Below, piece after piece: positions 17,091 through 26,437 of a stretch of DNA of 64,000 nt. The stretch is taken from assembly GCF_018332655.1 (NCBI RefSeq), contig NZ_BOQL01000050.1, positions 1 through 64,000 on the forward strand. The letters run 5' to 3'. The notes beneath the pieces are model-generated. The model was not told the origin of the DNA. It saw nothing but the letters and a program-made list of their open reading frames with translations, and ran no database searches. The stretch is from Actinoplanes auranticolor. Lineage in GTDB: Bacteria > Actinomycetota > Actinomycetes > Mycobacteriales > Micromonosporaceae. Positions within the stretch are counted from its first letter, which is position 1, and every line of letters starts with the position of its first letter. The translations under genes were made by a program, and so were the position numbers.

Positions 17091-17167
17091 GGCCGGAGGT
17101 GTCAGGACGGGTGCGAGGTGCGTGACCTGGCGGGAGTTGCGATGCGGATGCGAACGGCCGCGGCGGG

Positions 17168-18562
17168 TCAGACTGTGGGGCGTGCGGTGACGGGCTCGGG
17201 TCGTTCGCCGTCAGTCAGCCACGATGTTCCCGGGCCGGGGCGGCGCAGGGCGTGGCGCAGCACCCGCCACATCATCGCCGGGCGCATCAGGGCCTGCGGC
17301 GGGTCGATCAGTCCGGCCACCCGCATGAAGCCCTCGGTGACCTTCGCGTCCTTGGTGGCGGCGTACTGCAGGCGCGCCATGTAGGCGTTGCCGACGAGAA
17401 CCTTCAGGGTTCGTTCGCCCTGCACGCCGGGAAAGTCGAGGTCACCGCCCGCGGAGATGTCCCACGGGGTGTCCACGGCGCGGGACATGTCGGCCAGCAC
17501 ACGCAGCGGGTCCGGTGTCGCCCCTCGGCGCAGATGCTCGCGCAGGGTCATAGCCTCGATCGCCGCCACGCTCATGCCCTGGCCGTAGACGGGGTTGAAG
17601 CTGCAGAACGCGTCGCCGGTCACGAGCAGCCGGGCCGGGAAGCGCAGCAGCCGCTCGTAGCGGCGGCGTACGCTCGCCGGGAACTTGAAGCACACCGGAT
17701 CGTCCAGCGGTTCCGCGTCGCGGACGGCCTCGTACACGTCGGGCACCGGCAGTGAGCGGACGAACTCCAGAAATGCGGCCGGCTCGGTGGGTGGATGGTC
17801 GCCGAGCACCCCGGTCAACGACAGGATGCAGGTGTCCGGTCCGACCTGGCCGAAGAACGCGCCGCGTGGGTGGGCGGGGGACGCCACCGGATTGATCGAC
17901 TGCACGCCGTCGAACATCTCCGGGCGCAGCCGGTAGTGCCGGGTGGTGTAGGCGAGGCCGACCTTGACCCGTTCCTCCTCCGGGCGCTGATAGCCCAGTT
18001 CCTCGAGCCAGGCGGGTGTGCGCGAGCCCCGGCCGGTGGCGTCTACGACCAGGTCGGCGTCGAGGGTCTCGGGCATGGCACCAGGGGCGCGGCGCTGCAC
18101 CCGTACCCCGGTGATCTGCTCGTGGTCATCGGTGGCTTCGAGGCCGAGGACGTCGCACTGCTGAAGGAAGGTCACATTGCTCAGCTGCGCGACGCGCTCG
18201 CGGACGTGGTTCTCCAGCACCGGGCGGGGCGCGGTCACCGAGACGAGGCCGGTGTGCGCGGGCTGGATGCGTCGACCGTTGAAGAACCAGCGCATCTCGC
18301 CGAGGTCGCCGGTCGGTACCCCGGCTGCGCGCAGTTCGTCGGTGAAACCGGGGAAGAGCTCCTCGAGGATGAGCTGGCCGCGCGCGTGCAGGCCGTGGGC
18401 GTGCACCGTATGGGGTGTCCCCTTGCGCGGGACGTCGATACCGAGGACCTCGTCGCGATCGACGATCGTCACCTGTTCGTAGGCCTCGGCAAGCACCCGG
18501 GCGGCCAGCACACCCGCCATGCTCGCGCCCAGTACGACGGCACGCTGTCCGATGTGGCTCAC
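17168..18562 (-). CDS. FAD-dependent monooxygenase-like protein (paralog 1)
   Basis: A 464-residue flavoprotein of the squalene-epoxidase/aromatic hydroxylase-like group. It has the FAD motif VVLGASMAGVLAARVLAEAY (residues 9-28), a VVDATGRGSRTPAWLEELGY motif and the ribityl-binding GDAFCSFNPVYGQGMSVAA motif, all intact. It probably uses NAD(P)H to oxygenate a cluster intermediate or act as an oxidase. GTG at 18562 follows GGGAGGA. A second copy at 23684 shares the same order of motifs, so the two are paralogs. The substrate cannot be told from sequence. Confidence 0.78.
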   Translation of the reverse strand: MSHIGQRAVVLGASMAGVLAARVLAEAYEQVTIVDRDEVLGIDVPRKGTPHTVHAHGLHARGQLILEELFPGFTDELRAAGVPTGDLGEMRWFFNGRRIQPAHTGLVSVTAPRPVLENHVRERVAQLSNVTFLQQCDVLGLEATDDHEQITGVRVQRRAPGAMPETLDADLVVDATGRGSRTPAWLEELGYQRPEEERVKVGLAYTTRHYRLRPEMFDGVQSINPVASPAHPRGAFFGQVGPDTCILSLTGVLGDHPPTEPAAFLEFVRSLPVPDVYEAVRDAEPLDDPVCFKFPASVRRRYERLLRFPARLLVTGDAFCSFNPVYGQGMSVAAIEAMTLREHLRRGATPDPLRVLADMSRAVDTPWDISAGGDLDFPGVQGERTLKVLVGNAYMARLQYAATKDAKVTEGFMRVAGLIDPPQALMRPAMMWRVLRHALRRPGPGTSWLTDGERPEPVTARPTV

Positions 18563-18672
18563 GTGAGCGTTCCTCCCTGAAACGTCGGCGCCGGGGTCGA
18601 CGACCGTGGCGAATACTCAGCCAGCGTCGCCGGATCACCGGTACCCCGCACCTCCGGGAATGCGCTCAGGTC

Positions 18673-19452
18673 TCACTTCAGCCGGATGCTCAGCCCTTTT
18701 CCGCCGAATTCCTTGGCGACGAAGACGGGTTGCGCGGCCGTGCTGACCGAGGGGTCCAACTCGTAGCCCACCTCGGTGAAATCGGCCAGCCGATCGGTGT
18801 CGTCGATGCCTTCGGTGATCAGCCACCGGGCGAACGCCCCTCGGGCTATCTTGGCGTGCACGACGACGAACTTGGTCTTTCCGGTGGCGGGGTCCACGGT
18901 GAGGAACTTCGGCGTGATGACCCGGTTCTCGGCCACGAAAGGCGTTACCGTGCGACTGTATTCCTGCGCTGCGAGATTGACGATCGGAACGTCGCCGGGC
19001 AACAGCGCGGCGATGGCGTCGCCCCAGAATTTGTAAAGGCTGGCGAACCGCGGGCCCGGCAGCCGGTAGCCCATCTCGAGCCGGTACGGGCGGATGCCGT
19101 CGCTGGGGCGCAGCAGGCCGTACATGCCTGAGAGGATGAAAAGCTTTTCCTCGGCGTAGGCGCGTTGCGCCGCGGTGAATTCGTTGGCCTGCAGGCCGCT
19201 GTAGATGTCACCGATGAAGCAGTCCAGCGCCGGCCGCTGCGGACCGTCGGCGCTCCATTCGGCCATCTGCGCAGCCGTCTTCTCGGCGACGCCGGCGGTC
19301 ACGCTCATCATCTCGGCGAGCGGGCCGGCGTCCATAGCCTGCACCTGGGCTGCGAGTACCCGGGCGCGATCGAGCAGCGCCGGTACTGTCAGCCGATGCC
19401 CGGCGTCGGCGGCGAACCGCATCGCTTTGGAGGAGTGCAGGAGAATGATCAC
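18673..19452 (-). CDS. yaaA: YaaA-family peroxide stress protein
   Basis: The 259-residue protein has the YaaA/UPF0246 features: MIILLHSSKAM, LFILSGMYGLLRPSDGIRPY at the centre and NLAAQEY followed by the conserved KxxARGAFARWLI segment. YaaA limits intracellular free iron during peroxide stress and binds DNA in E. coli. The gene is joined by a GTGA overlap to the DUF1801 gene upstream. Its presence inside an enediyne cluster might offer damage protection, or simply be a housekeeping remnant. Confidence 0.82.
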   Translation of the reverse strand: MIILLHSSKAMRFAADAGHRLTVPALLDRARVLAAQVQAMDAGPLAEMMSVTAGVAEKTAAQMAEWSADGPQRPALDCFIGDIYSGLQANEFTAAQRAYAEEKLFILSGMYGLLRPSDGIRPYRLEMGYRLPGPRFASLYKFWGDAIAALLPGDVPIVNLAAQEYSRTVTPFVAENRVITPKFLTVDPATGKTKFVVVHAKIARGAFARWLITEGIDDTDRLADFTEVGYELDPSVSTAAQPVFVAKEFGGKGLSIRLK

Positions 19453-19832
19453 TTGTCGATCATCTTGATTAATTCTTCGATGATCCGGCGCACGTCGGCT
19501 TTTTTGGCTTTCGCGTCGGCCAGATCGGTGAAGAAGAACAGCCGGCGGTCGGGGTAGTCACCGGTGAGGTGTTCGCTGGGGATGGAGATGATGTGCGGGT
19601 TGTGGAACACCAGGAAGACGTCCTTGCGGGACCACAGGTTGAACGTCGTCAGGTATTGACCGTGGTAGGAGAACGACGGCGCCTTCCATTTGATCTGCTC
19701 GGTGATCTCGCTGTTGGTCTCCTTGATGTGCGTCCTCAACAGCTCGATGCCCTCGGCGAACGGGTGCTCGAGCTTCGCCATGAAGTCGTCGACTTCCTGG
19801 GTTTTGTTGACGGTGTTATCAACCTTGCCCAT
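19449..19832 (-). CDS. DUF1801 family protein
   Basis: A 127-residue soluble protein of the DUF1801/YdhG type: DDFMAKLEHPFAEGIELLR at the N-terminus, then ITEQIKWKAPSFSYHGQYL, the conserved IKW-P-F motif. Some members bind iron or are frataxin-like in fold. It precedes yaaA with overlap, so both are expressed together. A combined role in iron handling is an inference. Confidence 0.75.
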   Translation of the reverse strand: MGKVDNTVNKTQEVDDFMAKLEHPFAEGIELLRTHIKETNSEITEQIKWKAPSFSYHGQYLTTFNLWSRKDVFLVFHNPHIISIPSEHLTGDYPDRRLFFFTDLADAKAKKADVRRIIEELIKMIDK

Positions 19833-19945
19833 CAGTCATTCCTCACGTCGGCCGCAGAAGAAGGGCTCAGTATACCGACGCTCTGTCCTCAGTCGAGTGC
19901 GGTGGGATCATTTCGCCCGGACAGAGTGTCCGGAAGTGCTCAGCC

Positions 19946-19993
19946 GGACCAGCCCTCCGGCCGCGCCACGCTGAGCGGCCGGAGGGCTGGTCC
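19946..19993 (-). terminator. Long-stem terminator after the MFS transporter gene
   Basis: Two perfect 19-base arms pair with each other: 19946-19964, starting GGACCAGCCCTCC, and 19975-19993, ending GGAGGGCTGGTCC. The loop is 10 nt. It lies eight bases downstream of the MFS stop codon. Confidence 0.75.
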
Positions 19994-20000
19994 GCTGGCA

Positions 20001-21653
20001 CTAGACCCGGTCGCGAAGATCCTCGGCGCGGGCCTCGGTGTCCGGGTGGATGCCGGCGCTGTCGCCCGTTGCCGGATCGGCGACGGCCGGGTCCCCTGTG
20101 GATTCCGGCGGGGCGCCGTGGCCCATGCCGGGCGGGCCCGCCATGGGGCCGACCGACCGCAGCCCGAGCGCGAGCAGCACGGCGAGGCCGAGCAGCAGCA
20201 GCACGGTGATCACGTTGACGCCGTGCAGCGCCTGGGTGAACGCGTCGCGAGCGGAGCCGAGCAGCTCGGCGCCCAGCGGCCCGGGCAGTGAGGGTGCGAT
20301 CGCGGCGGCCGCGGCGATGCTCTCCCCCGCGGGCACGGCCTGCTCCGGCGGCAGGGCCGCCGGCACCTGCACCGCCGAGCCGTACACCGCGCTGGCGACG
20401 CTGCCCAGCAGCGCGACGCCCAGGGCGACGCCGAGCTCACCACCGGTCGACGAGAGCGACCCGACGGCGCCCGCCTTCTCCGGCGGGGCGTTCGACATCA
20501 TGACGGCGTTGGCCAGCGTGGCGGTCGGGCTGGAACCCAGATAGAGGATGACCAGGCCGATGATGAGCGTGCTGAGGCCACCGGCCACGCTGACCTGAGT
20601 CATCACCACGGCGCCCACCGAGGCGATGACCATACCGCCGGCCAGCACGTAACCCGGTTTGATCTTGCGGGCCAGGGCGGGGCCGAGGTTGCCGCCGACG
20701 ATCATCGCCGCCGAGGGGATCAACATCCACACGGCCACCTTGACGGGCGTCATGCCCTCCACCAGCTGCAGATAGAGCGTCGTGATGAGCCCCGTGCCGC
20801 CCATGATGAAGCCGAATACCAGACCGAGCACCACGGTGGTGCCGACGACAGGCATCGCGAACAGGCGCAGGTCCAACATCGGGTTGGTGAGGTGGCGCTG
20901 ACGGCGTACGAACATCACCGCGAAGGCGACGCCGACCACCATGGCGGCCACCGGCTGGGCTGCCCAGCCCGCGCGGGCGACCTCCTTGAGCCCGTAGACG
21001 AACGGCAGCAGCGCTGCCAGCGACATGACGGCGCTGAGCACATCGAGGCCACCGGCCTTCGGATTCGCAGTGTCGGGCAGCAAGCGAGGCCCGACCACCA
21101 CGACCAACGCCATGATGGGTACGCCCATCAGGAAGATCGAGCCCCACCAGAACGCGCCGAGCAGCAGTCCGCCGATCACCGGGCCGAGGATGACGCCGAG
21201 CATGATGGAGGTGCCCCAGATGCCCATCGCCGCGCCCATCTGGGCGGGATTGGGGAACATCCGGCCGATGAGGGCGAGCACCGACGGCATCACGGTCGCC
21301 GCCGCGATACCCATCACGCCGCGCGCGCCGAGCAGGATCCCGGTCGAGCTCGCGTAGGCGGCGACCAGGGAGGCGACGATGAATGCCCCGGCTCCGGCGA
21401 CCAGCACCCGGCGGTGCCCGATCCGGTCGCCGAGCGTACCCATCAGCACGATGAAGCCGGCGAGCATGAAGGCGTAGATGTCGGTGGCCCAGAGCTGCTG
21501 GGACGCTCCCATGCCGAGGTCGGCGCTGAGCCGCGGCAGGGCCAGGACAAGGACACTGATGTCGACGGTGGTCAGCAGAGTGGGTAGGCAGAGCACGGCG
21601 AGGGCTATCCACTCCCGCCGTCCCGCCATGGGCATCGAGGGTTCTGTGGTCAC
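20001..21653 (-). CDS. MFS drug:H+ antiporter, DHA2 (14-TM) family
   Basis: The 550-residue protein starts with the family segment WIALAVLCLPTLLTTVDISV, has the motif A loop LGDRIGHRRVLVAGAG and the motif C stretch GPVIGGLLLGAFWWGSIF, and shows 14 hydrophobic helices followed by an acidic tail. It is the type of efflux pump found in 9-membered enediyne clusters (SgcB-like), so self-resistance by export is likely. GTG at 21653 is the probable start. The epoxide hydrolase gene lies upstream on the same strand, 200 bp away. Confidence 0.88.
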   Translation of the reverse strand: MTTEPSMPMAGRREWIALAVLCLPTLLTTVDISVLVLALPRLSADLGMGASQQLWATDIYAFMLAGFIVLMGTLGDRIGHRRVLVAGAGAFIVASLVAAYASSTGILLGARGVMGIAAATVMPSVLALIGRMFPNPAQMGAAMGIWGTSIMLGVILGPVIGGLLLGAFWWGSIFLMGVPIMALVVVVGPRLLPDTANPKAGGLDVLSAVMSLAALLPFVYGLKEVARAGWAAQPVAAMVVGVAFAVMFVRRQRHLTNPMLDLRLFAMPVVGTTVVLGLVFGFIMGGTGLITTLYLQLVEGMTPVKVAVWMLIPSAAMIVGGNLGPALARKIKPGYVLAGGMVIASVGAVVMTQVSVAGGLSTLIIGLVILYLGSSPTATLANAVMMSNAPPEKAGAVGSLSSTGGELGVALGVALLGSVASAVYGSAVQVPAALPPEQAVPAGESIAAAAAIAPSLPGPLGAELLGSARDAFTQALHGVNVITVLLLLGLAVLLALGLRSVGPMAGPPGMGHGAPPESTGDPAVADPATGDSAGIHPDTEARAEDLRDRV

Positions 21654-21853
21654 GTTCTATGTCCTCTCGTCGTGAGCCGCGACGATCCGGCACGGCACCG
21701 GGGGTACGTCGTTGTGTCCTTGCGCGCGCGAGAGCGGGAGCCGGCCCCGCGCTGCCGGGCGGATTCGCTGATCCGCCGGGCATCTGTTGAGACGGCGCCT
21801 GCGCACCAAACTCATCGGTCCACGGCGAGAAATGCTCGGCGGACCGCTACGGA

Positions 21854-23041
21854 TCAGCCCGCGGCGCGACGTACCTTGGCGAAGAACGTCCGGACGTCCT
21901 TGACCAGCAGGTCAGGCACCTCGAGGGCGGGGAAGTGTCCCCCGCGCTCGAACTCGGTCCAGTGGGTGATGGTGTCGAAGTCACGGTCGGCGAAGGCCCG
22001 CACCGGGTTGAAACAGTCGTGGGGGAACACCGCCACGCCCAGCGGCACCGTCAGCGGCTGCTCGCGGTAGCCGTCGAGCATGTCGCCGTTGGCGTCGGCC
22101 GTCAGCCGGCGCTGGCTCTCGGTGATCTCGTAGTACAGCTGCGCCGAGGAACCCGCGGTATTGGTCAGCCAGTAGATCATCACGTTGGTGATCAGCTGGT
22201 CGCGGTCGATCACCTCGTCGGGCACGGCGCCGCCGGTCCACTCCTTGAACCGTTCCACGATCCAGGCGAGCTGGCCGGCCGGCGAGTCGTTGAGGGCGTA
22301 CGCGACGGTCTGCGGCCGGGTCGAGAGCAGTTTGCGGTAGCCGGAGCCGTCGGCGTCGAAGCGGGCCAGCCCGCCCAGCCGGGACAGATCCGCCTCGCTC
22401 AGCCCGGCGAGCTCCGACTCGTCGCCGGAGGGAAAGACGGTGAGCATGTTGCAGTGCACGCCGACGACCCGTTTGGGATCGAGGCGGCCCACGGCGAGCG
22501 AGATCGGCGAGCCGAAGTCGCCGCCCTGGGCGCCGTAGCTGTCGTATCCCAGCCGCGCCATCAGTTCCACCCAGGCAGCGGCAACGCGGTTGATGTCCCA
22601 GCCGGGCTCGCTCAGCGGGCCGGAGAAGCCGAATCCCGGGATGGAGGGGATCACCAGATGGAACGCGTCCTCGGCCCGGCCGCCGTAGGCGACGGGGTCG
22701 GTCAGCGGACCGATGACGTCGAGGAATTCGGCGATCGAGCCGGGCCAGCCGTGGGTCAGCACCAGCGGCAGGGCATCGGGTTCGGGCGAGCGGACGTGCA
22801 TGAAGTGCACGTTGGCCCCGTCGATGGTCGTGGTGAACTGCGGGTAGCGGTTGAGCTGCGCCTCCGCGGTCCGCCAGTCGTAGCTGGTCAGCCAGTGCTG
22901 CACGAGCTGCCGCAGGTAGTCGGCCGGCACCCCGCGGGTCCAGCCGACGCCGGGTACGTCGGGGGCGTACCGGGTCTGCGCCAGGCGACGGCGCAAGTCG
23001 TCGAGCTCGGTCTGCCGGATGGTGACGCGGAACGGCTGCAT
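21854..23041 (-). CDS. Epoxide hydrolase, SgcF-like
   Basis: A 395-residue alpha/beta hydrolase with an N-terminal epoxide-hydrolase domain (MQPFRVTIRQTELDDLRRRL). The oxyanion motif is LTHGWPGS, the nucleophile Asp lies in GAQGGDFGSPIS, and the C-terminal catalytic His in GGHFPALEVPDLL. In C-1027, kedarcidin and neocarzinostatin pathways the homologous enzyme opens an enediyne-core epoxide to a vicinal diol. Start ATG at 23041 has GGAGA in front. It is divergent from the ArsR-like regulator at 23224. Confidence 0.88.
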   Translation of the reverse strand: MQPFRVTIRQTELDDLRRRLAQTRYAPDVPGVGWTRGVPADYLRQLVQHWLTSYDWRTAEAQLNRYPQFTTTIDGANVHFMHVRSPEPDALPLVLTHGWPGSIAEFLDVIGPLTDPVAYGGRAEDAFHLVIPSIPGFGFSGPLSEPGWDINRVAAAWVELMARLGYDSYGAQGGDFGSPISLAVGRLDPKRVVGVHCNMLTVFPSGDESELAGLSEADLSRLGGLARFDADGSGYRKLLSTRPQTVAYALNDSPAGQLAWIVERFKEWTGGAVPDEVIDRDQLITNVMIYWLTNTAGSSAQLYYEITESQRRLTADANGDMLDGYREQPLTVPLGVAVFPHDCFNPVRAFADRDFDTITHWTEFERGGHFPALEVPDLLVKDVRTFFAKVRRAAG

Positions 23042-23223
23042 GCGGTTCTCCGTCTGTCGTTTCTGGTGGACGTCGCCCACGACGGTGGCACTCAGCACGC
23101 GAGCCGTGCATCTCCACGAATGCGCTGCCCGCGCCGGCGTGCGCAGCGCACAGCCGGAGGTGCTCGGGGACGCGGCCGCAGCCGAATCTGGTACGGGATC
23201 GGCAGACCGGGAGGCACCGCAGC

Positions 23224-23514
23224 GTGGCCAAGGACGCACTCGACCGCATCTTCGCCGCTCTGGCGGATCCGACCCGCCGGGAGATCATGCTGCGGCTGGT
23301 TGCCGGGGACACGACTCTGACGGATCTCACGGCGTCGTTCGCCATCAGCACCCAGGCGGTGTGGCGGCACCTGCAGGTCCTGGAGCAAGCCGGCCTGATC
23401 AGCCGTTCCCGCAACGCCCAGCGCCGCCCGTGCCGGCTGGAGAGCGTCACCCTCGACGACACCGCGCAGTGGCTGCTGGCACTGTCCACCGCCGGCAGAG
23501 CCCGCGGGGGCTGA
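23224..23514 (+). CDS. ArsR-type winged-helix regulator
   Basis: The 96-residue protein begins AKDALDRIFAALADPTRREI, the classical ArsR first helix, followed by the recognition region AISTQAVWRHLQVLEQAGLI. It has no cysteine-based metal site and belongs to the non-metal ArsR proteins often found beside catabolic or biosynthetic genes. Its GTG start at 23224 lies 183 bp from the divergent epoxide hydrolase start, so it may control that gene. Confidence 0.82.
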   Translation: MAKDALDRIFAALADPTRREIMLRLVAGDTTLTDLTASFAISTQAVWRHLQVLEQAGLISRSRNAQRRPCRLESVTLDDTAQWLLALSTAGRARGG

Positions 23515-23683
23515 CCTCAGGTGTGGGCAGTTCAGAAGATGCCCGGCCGGTCGTGCCACTGACACGATCCACTCGTGCCCGATCGCCGGGGCAGCCAGGC
23601 CGGACCACCGCAGCATCTGCCGGATCGGCCGCTGCACGCGCCGCTGCTGGGATCATCCGTCACCGCCAAGGGAGTCAATCGTC

Positions 23684-25036
23684 ATGGGTAAACCAGTCGG
23701 AGACCGCGTCGTGGTGCTGGGAGGCAGCATCACGGGGCTGTTCGCCGCCAGCGCCTTGTCGGACGCCTACCGCGAGGTCATCATCGTGGACCGCGACGAG
23801 ATCGTCGGTGTCCGGGAACCACGTCGTGGGGCACCGCAAGCGCGCCACATCAACGGTCTGCTGGCCCGCGGCGCCCGGGCCATGGAGGAGCTTTTCCCGG
23901 AGATCACCTCCCAGATGATCTCCGCGGGATGCCCACAGACGGACCTGTCGGGCACGGTGCGCTGGTACTTCAACGGCTTGCCGCTCAAGCAGGTCCGCGC
24001 CGGACTGACCAATGTGGGCTGTCGACGGCCGATCCTCGAGCACCATGTCCGCGAACGGGTGCAGGCGCTGGGCAACGTCACGTTCTACCAGCGCTACGAC
24101 CTCACCGGGCTGGAGTTCGACGCTGCCGGCACCCGGGTCGTGGGTGCCCGGGTTCAGCGCCGGGACGGCGGCACCGAGGAGACCCTGCAGGCCGATCTGG
24201 TCGTGGACGCCACAGGGCGTGGTTCCCGCACGCCGGTCTGGCTGGAGAACAAGGGATTCGGCCGGGTCGCCGAGGAAGGCTCCAAGATCGGACTGGGCTA
24301 CGTGACGCGGCACTACAAGCTGCGTACCGACCCCTTCGGCAAGGACCACTCCATCATCTGCGTGGCCAACCCGGAGCTGCCACGCGGCGCCATCTTCACC
24401 AAGACCGACAGCGGGCTGGTGGAGCTGACCACGTACGGGCTGCTCGGTGATCACCCGCCGACGGATCCGGAAGGCTTCAACGCGTTCGTCAAGACGCTCG
24501 CCGCTCCGGAGATCTACGAGGCCATCATCGAAGCGGAGCCGATCGACGATCCGGTGCTGTTCCGTTTCCCGACGACACTGCGCCGCCGCTACGACAAGAT
24601 GGCCAGGATGCCGGAACGGCTGCTTGTGCTCGGCGATGCGGTCTGCACCCCGAACCCGGTCTTCGCCCAGGCGCAAAGCCTGGCCGCACTGCAGGCCCTG
24701 GCGCTGCGCGACGAACTCCGGGCCGGACGGGTTCCGGACGCGCTGGAGTTCACCCGCACGGTCGGGCGGATCATCGACCCGGCCTGGGGTCTGACCGAAG
24801 GCATCAATCTGAGCTTCCCGGGCGTCGAGGGCAAACGCACCCGGGTCTGGAAGATCATGCAGGCGTACATGCACCGGGTACAGATCGCCGCGACCCGCGA
24901 CTCCGGCGTGACCGAGGCGTTCATGCGCTCGGCCGGCCTGGTCGACCCGGTCGAGGCGCTGATGCGCCCGAGCATGGTGCTGCGCGTGCTGCGCAATTCC
25001 GGCGCGGCGCGGCAGCCCGAGTCCGTCCAGCGCTGA
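23684..25036 (+). CDS. FAD-dependent monooxygenase-like protein with altered GD motif (paralog 2)
   Basis: The 450-residue protein shares domain order with the one at 17168. The FAD motif VVVLGGSITGLFAASAL occupies residues 9-25, and the RGSRTPVWLENKGF segment is conserved. In the flavin ribityl motif, however, GDAVCTPNPVFAQAQSLAA replaces the usual Gly-rich PxxGxG with Ala-Gln-Ala. The flavin site could be altered or the enzyme could bind another ligand. ATG at 23684 has GGGAG upstream. A strong terminator follows at 25068. Confidence 0.75.
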   Translation: MGKPVGDRVVVLGGSITGLFAASALSDAYREVIIVDRDEIVGVREPRRGAPQARHINGLLARGARAMEELFPEITSQMISAGCPQTDLSGTVRWYFNGLPLKQVRAGLTNVGCRRPILEHHVRERVQALGNVTFYQRYDLTGLEFDAAGTRVVGARVQRRDGGTEETLQADLVVDATGRGSRTPVWLENKGFGRVAEEGSKIGLGYVTRHYKLRTDPFGKDHSIICVANPELPRGAIFTKTDSGLVELTTYGLLGDHPPTDPEGFNAFVKTLAAPEIYEAIIEAEPIDDPVLFRFPTTLRRRYDKMARMPERLLVLGDAVCTPNPVFAQAQSLAALQALALRDELRAGRVPDALEFTRTVGRIIDPAWGLTEGINLSFPGVEGKRTRVWKIMQAYMHRVQIAATRDSGVTEAFMRSAGLVDPVEALMRPSMVLRVLRNSGAARQPESVQR

Positions 25037-25067
25037 ACCCGACGACACCACCACAACTCGGATCCTC

Positions 25068-25102
25068 GCCGTTCCGGGCGGCCCCGTGCCGCCCGGAACG
25101 GC
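25068..25102 (+). terminator. Terminator after FAD-dependent oxygenase paralog 2
   Basis: GCCGTTCCGGGCGGC (25068-25082) and GCCGCCCGGAACGGC (25088-25102) form a perfect 15-bp stem with a CCCGT loop, followed by a short TTTCC. Confidence 0.8.
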
Positions 25103-25167
25103 TTTCCGTGGCCGCATCCGGCCGTGACCCACCTACCCACGGCAATCGCTTCTGGAGGCAGACAACC

Positions 25168-26391
25168 ATGACCGCTGTACCAACCACGGCCACCGACGGG
25201 CGCGGCGCGCCGGCCGGTGGCCCGGGAGAGCGACTGCCGTCGCTGACCGGGATGCGCGTTCTCGCCGGCTTCGGCGTCTTCAGCACCCACATCATCGCGC
25301 TGGGTCTGTTCGCCGACCCGATGGCGATGATGAGCTACATCCATTATGCCGCGAACAGCGGTGTCTTCGGGGTGGGTTTCTTCTTCGTCCTCACCGGTTT
25401 CGTGGTGACCTGGACGGCCGCGACCGGCGACACGGCGGGCAAGTTCTGGCGGCGCCGGTTCTTCAAGCTCATCCCCAACCACATCGTGGTCTACCTCATC
25501 ATCCTGGCGCTGTGGCTACCCACCGAGGTACCGATCAACACCCTCGCCGCGATCGCCGGGTTCTTCCTCGTGACCGCGTGGTCTCCATCGCAGGACGTGC
25601 TGTTCGGCAACCTCAACGGCCCGATGTGGTCGGCGAACATCGATGTGCTGGCCTACGCGATCTTCCCGCTGCTGTACTTCCTGATCAAGAAGATCCGGCC
25701 GAACCGGCTCTGGGCCTGGGCCGTGGCGATGGTCGCGCTGGCCGCGCTGGTGCCGCTGGTGGCGCACAACTTCCTGCCCGGTGGGCCGCCTTCGCTGACC
25801 GCGCCCGACATCTCCTGGCCGCAGCACTGGTTCGGCTTCTACTTCCCGCTCACCCGGGCGATCGAGTTCGTGCTGGGCATCCTGATGGCGCGTATCCTGC
25901 TCACGGGCCGCTGGATCGGCATCACGGCGCTGCCGGCGGCGCTGCTGACCGCCGGCGTCTACCTGGCCACCCTGGACGTGCCGATCTTCCACGGTTACAC
26001 GGTGATCCCGCTGGTCCCGATCGCCATCCTCATCCCGGCCATGGCGTACTCCGACATGCTCGGGCACCGCACCCTGGTCAACAGCCGGTTCATGGTGTGG
26101 CTCGGCGACCGCATGTACGCGTTCTTCGTCACCCACATCACCGTGCTGTTCATGGCCCACGCCGCACTCAACGGTGAGAACGGTGTGGTCGGCATGTACA
26201 CCCAGAAGCAGTTCGGTACCGGCACCGTGGTGCTGGTCGTCGCGGCCCTCTACGTGTTGTGCGTCCTGGTCGCGCAGCTGCTCTTCGTCACTGTCGAGCG
26301 CCCGGCGATGCGCCGCTGGTCGCGTTCACGCAAGGACCGCGCCGAGGCCCGGGTCCAGCGTGAACGTCAGCAGGCGGTGCTGCAGAGCTGA
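25168..26391 (+). CDS. Membrane acyltransferase family 3 (OafA-type)
   Basis: A 407-residue protein of about ten transmembrane helices. The segments LPSLTGMRVLAGFGVFSTH at the N-terminus and GVFGVGFFFVLTGFVVTWT are those of acyltransferase-3 proteins, with the conserved catalytic-region His in STHII and RRRFFKLIPNH. These enzymes O-acylate sugars or antibiotics at the membrane. It may decorate the sugar or core of the product; the acceptor is unknown. ATG 25168 follows TGGAGG. Confidence 0.85.
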   Translation: MTAVPTTATDGRGAPAGGPGERLPSLTGMRVLAGFGVFSTHIIALGLFADPMAMMSYIHYAANSGVFGVGFFFVLTGFVVTWTAATGDTAGKFWRRRFFKLIPNHIVVYLIILALWLPTEVPINTLAAIAGFFLVTAWSPSQDVLFGNLNGPMWSANIDVLAYAIFPLLYFLIKKIRPNRLWAWAVAMVALAALVPLVAHNFLPGGPPSLTAPDISWPQHWFGFYFPLTRAIEFVLGILMARILLTGRWIGITALPAALLTAGVYLATLDVPIFHGYTVIPLVPIAILIPAMAYSDMLGHRTLVNSRFMVWLGDRMYAFFVTHITVLFMAHAALNGENGVVGMYTQKQFGTGTVVLVVAALYVLCVLVAQLLFVTVERPAMRRWSRSRKDRAEARVQRERQQAVLQS

Positions 26392-26401
26392 GAGCAACGC
26401 A

Positions 26402-26434
26402 GACGATGGGGCGCCCGGCGGGCGCCCCATCGTC
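26402..26434. terminator. Bidirectional terminator between converging genes
   Basis: GACGATGGGGCGCCC (26402-26416) and GGGCGCCCCATCGTC (26420-26434) form a perfect 15-bp stem with a 3-nt loop between the acyltransferase gene and the convergent thymidylyltransferase gene. Confidence 0.8.
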
Positions 26435-26437
26435 GTG

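Noticed and set aside
21935..23320. 461-codon plus-strand frame opposite the epoxide hydrolase
   Set aside because: It lacks motifs and overlaps a complete alpha/beta hydrolase; shadow frame.
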